This document shows positions 1 through 7,246 of a stretch of DNA of 64,000 bases, in pieces (the stretch's first letter is position 1; each line of letters begins with the position of its first letter). The notes below the pieces were generated by a model. That model was not told the DNA's origin. It worked only from the letters and a program-made list of their open reading frames with translations, and did no database searches. The position numbers were made by a program, and so were the translations under genes. This DNA comes from Gemmatimonadota bacterium. GTDB taxonomy: Bacteria > Gemmatimonadota > Gemmatimonadetes > Gemmatimonadales > Gemmatimonadaceae. The stretch covers positions 1-64,000 of the forward strand of contig JAQBQB010000001.1 in NCBI GenBank assembly GCA_028287235.1. Reading direction: 5' to 3'.

Positions 1-463
1 CGTGCGCAATGCACAGGACCTCACTTTATCGAGTGTCAATCATTTCCTCCGTTCCCGGACGAAATGCCGCCATTCAATAAGGATTCTCAAATCCGCGATT
101 CTACCACTACTTCCGTTGTCAAAAAGCTCGGAGCTCGTAATGAGCTCGTAGTTCCTACGTTGGTTTCGTTCAATTCGCCACGAACAAAAAACATTCGGGG
201 CGAGCCTTTAACTTTATTCGATGCGCACCAAATCTTCAAGTGGTGCACCGCACGCCAAACAAGCTCGAACCAGCGCGCGACCCCGCCGCAAACCGCCGTG
301 ATTCTCGGGGGGCGGGAAGGATATCCGGTGTTCCCACGGAGATCAACCCCTGATCCTGCGCTCGCTCGAAACGACAGCCGAACCACAGCGGAGCGACAGA
401 TGATTACACTCCGTCCGTTCGACGCGTTCCGCAACATTGCCCCTCATCAGACTGAACAAACAC
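1..463. other. Intergenic/unassigned AT-richer DNA
   Basis: No gene is supported here. Open frames exist on both strands (one from 64 on plus, one ending near 437 on minus) but neither translation resembles a known domain or has the codon pattern of the neighbours. The stretch from about 60 to 290 is visibly richer in A and T than the rest of the window. A small hairpin (GAGCTC, 5-nt loop, GAGCTC) lies near 131-147. I looked for tmRNA, RNase P and SRP RNA signatures and did not find them. Confidence 0.5.
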
Positions 464-1630
464 ATGTACGATGTCGCCGTCGTGTCCGCCAAAGGCGCCC
501 GCCGCTGGCAACTCGGCCATCCATGGATCTACCGCAGCGACGTCACCCAACGGCCCGCCGCGCCGGCGGGCGCCGTTCGCGTCCACGATCACCGTGGCAA
601 GCCGATCGGCACCGCGCTCTGGAGCCCGGCGTCCGAGATCTCGCTGCGCATGGTCGACCACGATGCCCGCGCCGAGCTCGATCACGACTGGTGGCGTAGC
701 CGCATCGGACGCGCCATTGAGCGACGCCAGCCGCTCGCCACTGTCGCGACGGCATACCGGCTGATTCACGGCGAGGGGGACGCGTGCCCGTCGCTCATCT
801 GCGATCGCTACGACCAGTGGCTCGTCGTGCAACTGATGAGCGCCGGCCTCGAGGCCTTTCGTGACCCGATCGTCGACGCGCTACAGGAGATCGTGCAACC
901 GCTCGGCATCCTCGCCCGCAACGACGTTGGGCTCCGCGCCAAAGAGCAGCTGCCGGTGGGTGTGGAGCTCCTCCGCGGCGAGGTGCCGCAGGAAATCGAG
1001 GTGAACGAGCATGGCATTCGATTTCTCGCCGCGCCGTGGCGCGGGCAGAAGACGGGCGCCTTCCTCGACCAGCGCGAGAATCGCGTCCTCATCGGCGACC
1101 TCGCGCGCGGGCGCGCGCTCGACTGCTTCAGCTACCACGGCTCCTTCGCGCTCCACCTCGCGCGACGCGCCGACTCGGTCATCGCGCTCGACGTGTCCGC
1201 CGAGGCGCTGCGACGCGCCGGAGAGAATTGCGCGCGGAACAACATCACGAACGTCGAGCTCGTCGAAGCGGACACCTTCGACTATTTGCGCGAGCGACAG
1301 CTCGCCGGCGAAACCTTCGACACGATCGTGCTCGACCCGCCCGCCTTCGCCAAGACGCGCGCTTCACTGCCGGCCGCGATTCGCGGCTACAAGGACATCA
1401 ATCTGCGCGCACTGCGCCTACTCACGCCGCGCGGCCTGCTCTTCACGGCGAGCTGCAGCTTCCATCTCACGAAGCCGCTCTTTCTCGAGATGCTGCAAGC
1501 GGCCGCGGCAGACTCAGGGCGACGTGTCGCACTGCGCACCATCACCGGACAGCCGCTCGATCATCCGGAGGTCGTGACGATTCCGGAAACGGGATACCTG
1601 AAAGGAGCGATACTCGAGGCGCTCGACTAA
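464..1630 (+). CDS. Class I SAM-dependent rRNA cytosine methyltransferase (RlmI/RlmO-like)
   Basis: Predicted to transfer methyl from S-adenosylmethionine to carbon 5 of a cytosine in 23S rRNA, as RlmI does. The 388-residue protein begins with a PUA-like RNA-binding segment (GARRWQLGHPWIYRSDV within the first 30 residues) and continues with an RlmI-type middle domain and a Rossmann methyltransferase domain. Visible motifs are the SAM-binding LDCFSYHGSFALHLA, an acidic residue in VIALDVS, the catalytic-loop DPPAFAK and a SCSFH segment holding the likely nucleophilic cysteine. I use the ATG at 464, which starts directly at the PUA domain; an in-frame TTG at 437 would add nine unconvincing residues. 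It converges on mutM. The family is secure; the exact rRNA position is not. Confidence 0.85.
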   Translation: MYDVAVVSAKGARRWQLGHPWIYRSDVTQRPAAPAGAVRVHDHRGKPIGTALWSPASEISLRMVDHDARAELDHDWWRSRIGRAIERRQPLATVATAYRLIHGEGDACPSLICDRYDQWLVVQLMSAGLEAFRDPIVDALQEIVQPLGILARNDVGLRAKEQLPVGVELLRGEVPQEIEVNEHGIRFLAAPWRGQKTGAFLDQRENRVLIGDLARGRALDCFSYHGSFALHLARRADSVIALDVSAEALRRAGENCARNNITNVELVEADTFDYLRERQLAGETFDTIVLDPPAFAKTRASLPAAIRGYKDINLRALRLLTPRGLLFTASCSFHLTKPLFLEMLQAAAADSGRRVALRTITGQPLDHPEVVTIPETGYLKGAILEALD

Positions 1631-1657
1631 ATAGGGCTGCAAGCTGTCGTTTTCCGT

Positions 1658-1740
1658 TTTGTGTTTTCTGTTATCCGTTGTGAGAATCGGAAGCCGTCAA
1701 GCAGTTTGCTGCTCGGACGAGTTCAGACAGAAGACACAAA
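1658..1740. repeat. Inverted repeat between convergent genes (possible bidirectional terminator)
   Basis: A 14-nt arm at 1658-1671 (TTTGTGTTTTCTGT) pairs with 1727-1740 (ACAGAAGACACAAA) with one G-T pair. The 55-nt loop contains a second small hairpin at 1700-1713 (AGCAG/CTGCT). It lies between the convergent methyltransferase and mutM genes, which suits a terminator for both, although the long loop makes it atypical. Confidence 0.35.
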
Positions 1741-1755
1741 CCGCTGCCTGCAAAT

Positions 1756-2529
1756 TCAAGCCTGACAATGCGGGCAAAAATAGGTCGACCTTCCCGCCTG
1801 CACGATCCGCTCGACCGCCGTCTTGCACCGGCGACAGGGCTTCCCTTCGCGATCGTAGACGGCGAGCCGCGATACTGACGAATCGGTGTAACGCGCCCCC
1901 GTCGCCGCTTTGATCACCTTCCGAATCGCAACGAGCAGCGCGTCGACCTGCTTCGGTGTGAGCGTCGACGCCGCCGCGGTCGGCGCAATGCGCGAATGCC
2001 AGAGCGACTCCGCCGCGTAGATGTTTCCGAGGCCTGCGATCACGCGCTGATCGAGCAACACCGGTTTGATCGGTCCGCGCTTCTTCGCGAGCATCGTGTG
2101 CAATGACTTCGCGGTCAGCGAGCGGTCGCCGGGCTCCGGCCCGAGGCCGAGGTCCGGCGGAGCGTTCGCCGCGTGCAACTCGAGCGTGCTGAGCATGCGT
2201 GGATCCTCGAGAATCACTCGCGATCCGTCATCGAACGCGATCGTGGCGCGCGCGAAACGCGGAAGCTCGTCGCCCGCGCGGTCGACGAGCCAGTCGCCCG
2301 TCATGCGGAAGTGCGCGTGCAGCACGCGCCCGTCGTCGAACACGAACAGCTGATGCTTGCCGCGCCGCTCCACGGCGTGCACGCGCGCGCCGCGCAGCGA
2401 GCGGAGGCGCGCCGGCGTGATCCGTCGCTTCAGCGCGGGATGGAGCAGCTCGACGCGCGCAATGGTTTTTCCCAACGCGGCTTTGCGCAATCGGCGCACT
2501 GCACTCTCGACCTCCGGCAATTCTGGCAT
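1756..2529 (-). CDS. mutM: Formamidopyrimidine-DNA glycosylase
   Basis: Base-excision repair enzyme that removes 8-oxoguanine and formamidopyrimidines and nicks the abasic site by beta/delta elimination. The start at 2529 gives the conserved N-terminus MPELPEVE, in which Pro2 becomes the catalytic amine after Met removal and Glu3 is catalytic. The long open frame extends ten codons further but those residues are not part of the family. The middle carries the helix-two-turn-helix region with NIYAAESLW. The C-terminus ends in a Cys4 zinc finger (CRRC ... CPHC). Its length of 257 residues is near the family norm. It is divergent from the cation-efflux gene. Confidence 0.96.
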   Translation of the reverse strand: MPELPEVESAVRRLRKAALGKTIARVELLHPALKRRITPARLRSLRGARVHAVERRGKHQLFVFDDGRVLHAHFRMTGDWLVDRAGDELPRFARATIAFDDGSRVILEDPRMLSTLELHAANAPPDLGLGPEPGDRSLTAKSLHTMLAKKRGPIKPVLLDQRVIAGLGNIYAAESLWHSRIAPTAAASTLTPKQVDALLVAIRKVIKAATGARYTDSSVSRLAVYDREGKPCRRCKTAVERIVQAGRSTYFCPHCQA

Positions 2530-2605
2530 CGCACGCTCGCGGTTGACGCGCAAAAACATCGATCGGCGGTTGACCCACGCTCCGGGTCCGACACAAGTTG
2601 CACGC

Positions 2606-3511
2606 GTGGCTTCCCCGACTCAATCCGCGGCAGCGCGCCGCCGCCAGGCACACCACGCGCGCTCGCCGGCCGTCCAAAAAACGCTGGCCGTCGTTCTCGC
2701 ACTCAACGCCATCGTCGCCGCGGTGAAGATCGTCGTGGGAGTGCGCACGGGCGCGCTCACCGTGCTCGGCGCGGCGCTCGAGTCGGGGCTCGACATGCTG
2801 AACAACATCATCGGCATGGTGCTCGTCGCCGTCGCGGCGCGCGCGCCCGACGACGACCATCCATACGGCCACGACAAGTTCGAGACGCTCGGCGCGCTCG
2901 GGATCGTCGGCTTCCTCTCGATCTCCTGCTTCGAGCTGCTGCGGGAAGGCATCGGCGCCCTCGTCGCGCAGCGTGCGCCGCATCGGGTGGGCACCACCGA
3001 TGTGGCCATCATCGTCGGAACACTCGTCGTCAACGTGTTCGTCGTGTGGCACGAGCGACGGCGCGGCCGGGAGCTCGGCAGCGCGTTTCTGCTCGCCGAC
3101 GCGGCGCACACGAGCAGCGACATCCTCGTCACGCTCATGGCGCTCACGTCCCTCGCCCTCTCGCGCGTCGCATGGCCCTGGCTCGATGCCGTGCTCGCCA
3201 TCAGCGTGGCCCTGATCATCGCGTGGAGCGGCTTGCAGATTCTGCGCGAGTCCATTCCGATTCTCGTGGACGAGCGCGCCATCGACGCGAACGAGCTGCG
3301 CAGTGTCGTGTTCGGCGTGCCCGACATTCGGGACGTCCGAAACGTCCGTTCGCGCTTCACGGCATCGGGCCAGCTCTTTGCGGAAGTCACGATCGCGGTG
3401 CCCGGCGGCGCTTCGGTGGACGAAGCGCACCGTCTCGCCGATGCCGTGGAAGCCGCAATCGAACGAGAATTCGGGACCTCGCAGGTGACGGTGCATATCG
3501 AACCGGCTTGA
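2606..3511 (+). CDS. Cation diffusion facilitator family transporter
   Basis: Inner-membrane metal/proton antiporter of the CDF family, probably exporting zinc, iron or manganese. I place the start at the GTG at 2606 (301 residues), because upstream codons in the frame overlap the mutM promoter and look non-coding. Hydrophobic segments follow the usual six-helix order. Metal-site motifs are ESGLDMLNN in helix 2 and AHTSSD (HxxxD) in helix 5. The HPYGHDKFE loop is typical. The C-terminal part (from about DERAID) is the cytoplasmic dimerisation domain, ending in VHIEPA. The metal cannot be told from sequence alone. Confidence 0.9.
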   Translation: MASPTQSAAARRRQAHHARSPAVQKTLAVVLALNAIVAAVKIVVGVRTGALTVLGAALESGLDMLNNIIGMVLVAVAARAPDDDHPYGHDKFETLGALGIVGFLSISCFELLREGIGALVAQRAPHRVGTTDVAIIVGTLVVNVFVVWHERRRGRELGSAFLLADAAHTSSDILVTLMALTSLALSRVAWPWLDAVLAISVALIIAWSGLQILRESIPILVDERAIDANELRSVVFGVPDIRDVRNVRSRFTASGQLFAEVTIAVPGGASVDEAHRLADAVEAAIEREFGTSQVTVHIEPA

Positions 3512-3529
3512 ACCGGCGCGCCTAAGCAC

Positions 3530-3557
3530 TTGCAATTGTTGAAGTAACACCTACCTT
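3530..3557 (+). promoter_or_regulatory. Putative -35/-10 promoter for the 3585 gene
   Basis: TTGCAA at 3530-3535, a 16-nt spacer, and TACCTT at 3552-3557. This places the transcript start about 20 nt before the ATG at 3585. There is no clear Shine-Dalgarno in that leader. Confidence 0.4.
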
Positions 3558-3584
3558 ACCCGCATCTTTACACGGTTCAGCGGC

Positions 3585-4379
3585 ATGGCACAACGACCGA
3601 CCCGCTCCCTCAAGCACGAGTACGAGCTGTTCGTCGAGCAGGAGATCGAGAACTACAAGGAGTCGGTGCCGCGGGGCGTTTTGCTCAGCATCGGTGACGA
3701 GGCCGTCTCGCTGCTCTCGGCCGAGCCGCAGTTTGCGCTTACCGAGCTCCTCCTGTGTGAAGAGGTCGACCGCATCATCGTCAAGCGCCTGCGGCTTCCG
3801 GCCTACGATTCGTGGCGCAAGCGGCGGGTCAAGCTGATCGATGAGCTGCGGCGCCCCGAGCACTGGGGCCTTCGCCCCGACGATGTCCTCGTTCGCGCGC
3901 TTCCACCGTCGTCCGACGGGCGCGTCCTCGTCGCCGGCGCCATCGACGAAGTCTCAGCGCTCTATCTCGCCGCGAACGGGTGCGACGTCACCACGCTGAC
4001 GCCGGAAGTCGAGGCGCTCGAGCGGGTGATGCAGGCCGCTATCGGTGCGGGCCTCGCCGGCCGGGTGCATGCGCAGCTCGGAAACCTGGCGTCCTGGACA
4101 CCAGAGAGCCAGCTCAACGCCGTCATCGTGAATCCGGCGGCGCTCGAGGGGCTATCGGAGGCCGAGCGCGAGAGGGTGATTGAAGTGCTGCAGACGGCGA
4201 CGAAGGACGGCGGCGTGCACCTCGTCCAGACGATCGCTTCGGTCGCGAAGACCAACGGCGATGTGTCGGTCGAAGAGCTTCGGACCAGGTATCGCGGCTG
4301 GACGGTGACGGTGGAGCGTTCGAACGGCAGCTCGAATGGCAACTCGAAGACGTTCATGGCGCGCAAGGGAGCGGCCTGA
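3585..4379 (+). CDS. Methyltransferase-like protein of unknown function
   Basis: A 264-residue soluble protein I cannot name. The first 110 residues are charged and helical (KHEYELFVEQEIENYK). The second half looks like a Rossmann methyltransferase fold: GRVLVAGAIDEVSALYLA resembles the SAM loop and CDVTTLTPEVEALERV the following acidic strand. The glycine-rich loop is poor (G-A-I-D-E rather than GxGxG) and no catalytic motif is evident, so it may be a degenerate, non-catalytic relative. A short Ser/Asn/Gly-rich patch precedes the C-terminus. It is monocistronic, with its own promoter upstream and a strong palindrome just downstream. Confidence 0.6.
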   Translation: MAQRPTRSLKHEYELFVEQEIENYKESVPRGVLLSIGDEAVSLLSAEPQFALTELLLCEEVDRIIVKRLRLPAYDSWRKRRVKLIDELRRPEHWGLRPDDVLVRALPPSSDGRVLVAGAIDEVSALYLAANGCDVTTLTPEVEALERVMQAAIGAGLAGRVHAQLGNLASWTPESQLNAVIVNPAALEGLSEAERERVIEVLQTATKDGGVHLVQTIASVAKTNGDVSVEELRTRYRGWTVTVERSNGSSNGNSKTFMARKGAA

Positions 4380-4391
4380 TCGGTAACCGGC

Positions 4392-4414
4392 AAAGTGACA
4401 CACTGTGTCACTTT
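4392..4414. terminator. 11-bp perfect palindrome after the 3585 gene (terminator or operator)
   Basis: Two perfect 11-nt arms (AAAGTGACACA at 4392-4402 and TGTGTCACTTT at 4404-4414) with a single central base. It begins 13 nt after the stop codon and is followed by a T-rich run (TTTATTGTGTTT), so a rho-independent terminator is the simplest reading. The near-perfect dyad would also suit a dimeric repressor site. Confidence 0.55.
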
Positions 4415-4519
4415 ATTGTGTTTCAATTCAACACAAATCGGTTTGCCGCTGTCGGATATGTTGTCGTAAATCCATAAATCACAATAGCTTATGAGTTTGG
4501 CACGCGGTGGCACCACCAG

Positions 4520-4555
4520 TGCTATGATGGCGAGTGTCACCGCCTCGCGGCGGTG
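4520..4555 (+). promoter_or_regulatory. Extended -10 promoter and leader hairpin for the 51-aa gene
   Basis: TGCTATGAT at 4520-4528 is an extended -10 element; TTGGCA at 4497-4502 sits 20 nt upstream, which is long for a -35. Transcription from here would give a leader of about 100 nt. The leader has a strong 7-bp hairpin at 4538-4555 (CACCGCC/GGCGGTG) and a second GC-rich stem around 4570-4595. Confidence 0.4.
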
Positions 4556-4635
4556 GTCTGCGTGGTCCGCTGCGGCGACCCGTTCTCGTCGCCGGGCCAC
4601 GCTCCATCGAACACTCCAGTCGGATCGAACCATAT

Positions 4636-4791
4636 ATGAAGGCAATCACCAATAGCGAGCTCGACCAGGGACCGATCGGCATCGTGATCTCGCGTGGCTC
4701 GCGCCACGAACACGTTCCCTCGGTTTTCGCATACGTCTGGGCACCGGCGCCAGAGATCGACGACGACGTCCACGAGACGAAAGTCGCCTAA
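4636..4791 (+). CDS. Small protein of unknown function (51 aa)
   Basis: A short gene bracketed by its own promoter-like element and a clear terminator, which argues that it is real. The start at ATG 4636 gives a 51-residue protein with a hydrophobic centre (GPIGIVISRGS, then VPSVFAYVWAP) and a strongly acidic tail (EIDDDVHETKVA). It has no signal peptide, no cysteine pairs and no recognisable domain. It lies just before a zinc metallopeptidase and an ATP-grasp ligase. A modified-peptide precursor is therefore conceivable, but the intervening terminator argues against a single operon. Confidence 0.55.
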   Translation: MKAITNSELDQGPIGIVISRGSRHEHVPSVFAYVWAPAPEIDDDVHETKVA

Positions 4792-4834
4792 GCAGTCGCC
4801 GAGCAGTTACGGCCCCCCCGCCACGTACCATCTC

Positions 4835-4862
4835 AGGCGCCACCTCGCGGTGGCGCCTTTGT
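4835..4862 (+). terminator. Rho-independent terminator after the 51-aa gene
   Basis: Perfect 10-bp stem AGGCGCCACC (4835-4844) and GGTGGCGCCT (4849-4858) with a TCGC loop, followed by TTGTTATTT. It ends a few bases before the next ATG at 4869. Confidence 0.85.
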
Positions 4863-4868
4863 TATTTC

Positions 4869-5948
4869 ATGGGCTCGGTACGCGCCTTGCCCCGCTCGCC
4901 GTACGTGAGCGATCCAACCGCGTGGGAGCATGAACGGAGTGCGCTGCTCGGCCGCAAAATATCTGAGCTCGGTCTCACGATGCGCGGCTCGCGCGTCGAG
5001 CGGCTCGTCGAAGAGCTTTACAGCGAGCTTGCGACGAGGTCGATCGCGTTTCGTCCGCCCGTCTATCTGAGCGACCAGTGGGGTTGCCCCGACGGTACGC
5101 CGCTGATCGGCGTGCCGTTCTACCTCGTCGACGCGCAGCTCGAGCGCATCGAAGCCGAGATGTCGGCGGGAATCGAGGACGACGCGGAAGCGATGCGCTA
5201 TTTGCGCCACGAGTGTGGCCACGCCATCAACTACGCGTTTCGGCTGTACGACCGTCCCGATTGGGGCGCGACGTTCGGGCCGTACTCGCGCCCGTATCGC
5301 GAGCGTTACCGCACCGATCCCTTCTCGCGCGAGTATGTGCGCCACATCCTCGGCTGGTATGCGCAAAAACATCCCGACGAAGATTTCGCCGAGACGTTCG
5401 CGGTGTGGCTCACCCCGGAACTCGACTGGCGGAGCGAGTACGCGGGATGGCCCGCGCTGGCAAAGTTGGAGTACGTCGACCGCATGATGCGCGAGCTGGG
5501 ACAGCAGGCGCCGGCCGCGCCACCAGTCACGAGCGACGACCTGCCGGTCGAGGCGATGCATTACACCGTCGCCGAGCACTACGCGGAGAGTGCGGACCGA
5601 GTGCCGATCGCGGACGAACGCCAATTCGACGGCGACTTGCGCGGCATCTTCACCTCGGCGTCTGAGGCGCCGGGAGGCGAGCAGGCGAAGTGGTTCATTC
5701 AACGTCATTACAGGGAAATCGTGTCGCGAATCGCTTATTGGACGAGCGAAAGTCCGAGTGTCGTACGGTCGCTCATCGATCATCTCGCGCGCCGCGCGGA
5801 TGCGCTCGACGTGCGCGTTGGGGGGCTCGAAGCGGCCACGCTGATCGAGCTCACGGCGTTCGGGACCGCAGTGGTGATGAACCATCGGTACACCAACACG
5901 CTGCGGCGCACGTCGAAGGGCACGCGCGGCGCGGCGGGCCCGATATGA
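4869..5948 (+). CDS. Putative zinc-binding metallopeptidase
   Basis: A 359-residue zincin-like protein. The motif RHECGHAINYAF near residue 115 supplies HExxH (HECGH), and DFAETFAVWL about 65 residues later supplies the third, glutamate ligand expected of a gluzincin-like site. It resembles the family annotated as putative zinc-binding metallopeptidase (Peptidase_Mx type). It has no signal peptide and is probably cytoplasmic. The C-terminal third is helical and unassigned. Its stop codon overlaps the start of the ATP-grasp gene (ATGA at 5945-5948), so the two are translated together. The substrate is unknown. A later GTG at 4905 is an alternative start. Confidence 0.75.
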   Translation: MGSVRALPRSPYVSDPTAWEHERSALLGRKISELGLTMRGSRVERLVEELYSELATRSIAFRPPVYLSDQWGCPDGTPLIGVPFYLVDAQLERIEAEMSAGIEDDAEAMRYLRHECGHAINYAFRLYDRPDWGATFGPYSRPYRERYRTDPFSREYVRHILGWYAQKHPDEDFAETFAVWLTPELDWRSEYAGWPALAKLEYVDRMMRELGQQAPAAPPVTSDDLPVEAMHYTVAEHYAESADRVPIADERQFDGDLRGIFTSASEAPGGEQAKWFIQRHYREIVSRIAYWTSESPSVVRSLIDHLARRADALDVRVGGLEAATLIELTAFGTAVVMNHRYTNTLRRTSKGTRGAAGPI

Positions 5949-6928
5949 AAATCGTCATGCTACATACGATCGACGCCCTCGGGCCACCGGTGGATCCCGT
6001 GCTCGAGCAGCTCACCGAGGCGTTACACGCGGGAGGTCACGAGGTGGGGCGGGTGACCGTGGACAAGGCCGTTCAACCGCTGGTGACGGCGCTGGAGCAA
6101 CAGGCGCCGGATCTCGTGATCAACATGGCCGAGTCGTTCGACGGCAAGAGCGCGCTCGAATCGAACGTCACCGCGCTGCTGAATCTGCTCGGCTGCCGGT
6201 ACACGGGATCGAGTCCGGCGGGACTGATGCTCGCGGGCGACAAGAGCCTCACGAAGAAGGTGTTGAGCTTTCACGGCATCCAGACGCCGCAATTCGCGAC
6301 CTTGTATCGCGGTGCCGTGGACTGGGCGGGCGACCTCACGTTCCCCGTGATCGTGAAGCCGCCGCAGGAGGATGCGTCGCTGGGGATCACGTCGGCGTCG
6401 GTGGTGCACAGCATCAAGGATCTGTTCGATCGCATCGGCGAGCTGCAGAGCGAGTACCAAGCGCCGGTGCTCGTCGAGCAGTTCATCGAGGGACGCGAAT
6501 TCTACGTGGGCGTGCTCGGCAACGCGAACGCGGCGGCGCTTCCGGTGATCGAGATGGACTTCACCGGCTTTCCGGCCGACCGGCCGCGCATCGCGAGCTG
6601 GGCGGCGAAGTGGGGCGACGACGGCGAGGGGTCGGGCGCCGAGTACGCGGGAACGCGCTCGATCTTTCCCAAGGAGCTCGAGCCGGAGCTCGAGGAGCGG
6701 ATGAAGAAGGTGGCCGTCGAGTGCTTCCACGCGCTGCGGCTGCGCGACTACGCGCGCATCGACCTGCGCGTGTCGGCGGCGGGAGAGATCTACGTGATCG
6801 AGGTGAACCCGAACTGCTATCTCGAGCGTGGGAGCGAGTTCGCGCGCGCCGCGAAGGAGAGCGGTCTGGAATACGACGCGTTGATCGCGCGCATCGTCGA
6901 TTTGGCGACGGCGCGGTATTCCAGATAA
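5945..6928 (+). CDS. ATP-grasp ligase related to D-alanine--D-alanine ligase
   Basis: A 327-residue ATP-grasp enzyme that should couple ATP hydrolysis to a carboxylate-amine ligation through an acyl-phosphate. The N-terminal domain has the Ddl-like NMAESFDGKSALESNVTALL and a GDKSLTKKVL segment. The nucleotide-binding part has FPVIVKPPQEDASLGI and EQFIEGREFYVGVLG. The end carries ARIDLRV and VIEVNPNCYLE, with metal-binding Glu and Asn. It departs from true Ddl in the omega-loop region (ASWAAKWGDD), so I do not assign D-Ala-D-Ala synthesis. Coupling to the zincin suggests a shared peptide substrate or product. A strong terminator follows at once. Confidence 0.8.
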   Translation: MKIVMLHTIDALGPPVDPVLEQLTEALHAGGHEVGRVTVDKAVQPLVTALEQQAPDLVINMAESFDGKSALESNVTALLNLLGCRYTGSSPAGLMLAGDKSLTKKVLSFHGIQTPQFATLYRGAVDWAGDLTFPVIVKPPQEDASLGITSASVVHSIKDLFDRIGELQSEYQAPVLVEQFIEGREFYVGVLGNANAAALPVIEMDFTGFPADRPRIASWAAKWGDDGEGSGAEYAGTRSIFPKELEPELEERMKKVAVECFHALRLRDYARIDLRVSAAGEIYVIEVNPNCYLERGSEFARAAKESGLEYDALIARIVDLATARYSR

Positions 6929-6932
6929 AAAA

Positions 6933-6958
6933 AGAAGCCGGCGCGAACGCCGGCTTCT
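6933..6958. terminator. Bidirectional rho-independent terminator
   Basis: Perfect 11-bp stem AGAAGCCGGCG (6933-6943)/CGCCGGCTTCT (6948-6958) with a CGAA loop. It has an A-run before and a T-run after, so it can stop the plus-strand ATP-grasp transcript and the minus-strand histone-like transcript. Confidence 0.9.
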
Positions 6959-6982
6959 CTTTTCATCTAGAACCCGTCGAAA

Positions 6983-7093
6983 CTAGCGACGGCCTTTCTT
7001 GGCGGTCTTGCGGCCGGCCTTCTTGGCGCTCTTCTTCGCGCCCTTCTTCGCGGCCTTCTTCCCGCCCTTTTTGGCACCCTTTTTTGCAGCCAT
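6983..7093 (-). CDS. Lysine-rich histone H1-like peptide
   Basis: A 36-residue protein made almost wholly of Ala, Lys, Gly and Arg in repeats of the type KKxAKKG, ending in KKGRR. Such AKKG repeats occur in bacterial histone H1-like, DNA-compacting proteins, where they bind the phosphate backbone without sequence preference. The ATG at 7093 is preceded by a good Shine-Dalgarno (GGAGAG) seven bases upstream; the longer in-frame extension upstream has no such site. A strong shared terminator lies downstream. It is much shorter than usual H1-like proteins (about 60-200 residues) and may act as a minimal nucleoid peptide. Confidence 0.7.
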   Translation of the reverse strand: MAAKKGAKKGGKKAAKKGAKKSAKKAGRKTAKKGRR

Positions 7094-7197
7094 TGTAATC
7101 TCTCCATTCATGGAGGTTCTTGCTCTCGACCGATCCCCCGGTGGATTCGGCGAGACGACGACCTTTGCGCTCAAAGCGCTCCGGCCATCGCTACACA

Positions 7198-7213
7198 CGC
7201 CTCCGCGGAGGCG
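7198..7213. terminator. GC-rich palindrome downstream of the tldE-like gene
   Basis: CGCCTCC (7198-7204) and GGAGGCG (7207-7213) form a perfect palindrome 34 bp beyond the stop of the minus-strand TldE-like gene. There is no T-run, so it would be a weak terminator at best. The rest of 7094-7246 holds only the leader of the histone-like gene. Confidence 0.3.
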
Positions 7214-7246
7214 CGTGAAGTCTTCGTGACGCGTTCGTGGTGCCCG

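Noticed and set aside
64-699. Open frames at the window start on both strands (about 211 and 116 codons)
   Set aside because: No domain-like pattern, no good ribosome site, and the plus-strand frame runs into the methyltransferase gene in another frame with arginine-rich shadow composition.
2173-3550. Very long open frames (440-450 codons) on both strands over the cation-efflux gene
   Set aside because: They are dominated by Arg, Ala and His, as expected of shadow frames in GC-rich DNA; the efflux protein in the third frame has clear family motifs.
5945-6928. True D-alanine--D-alanine ligase
   Set aside because: The omega-loop region differs from Ddl and the gene is coupled to a zincin rather than to cell-wall genes; the general ATP-grasp call is safer.
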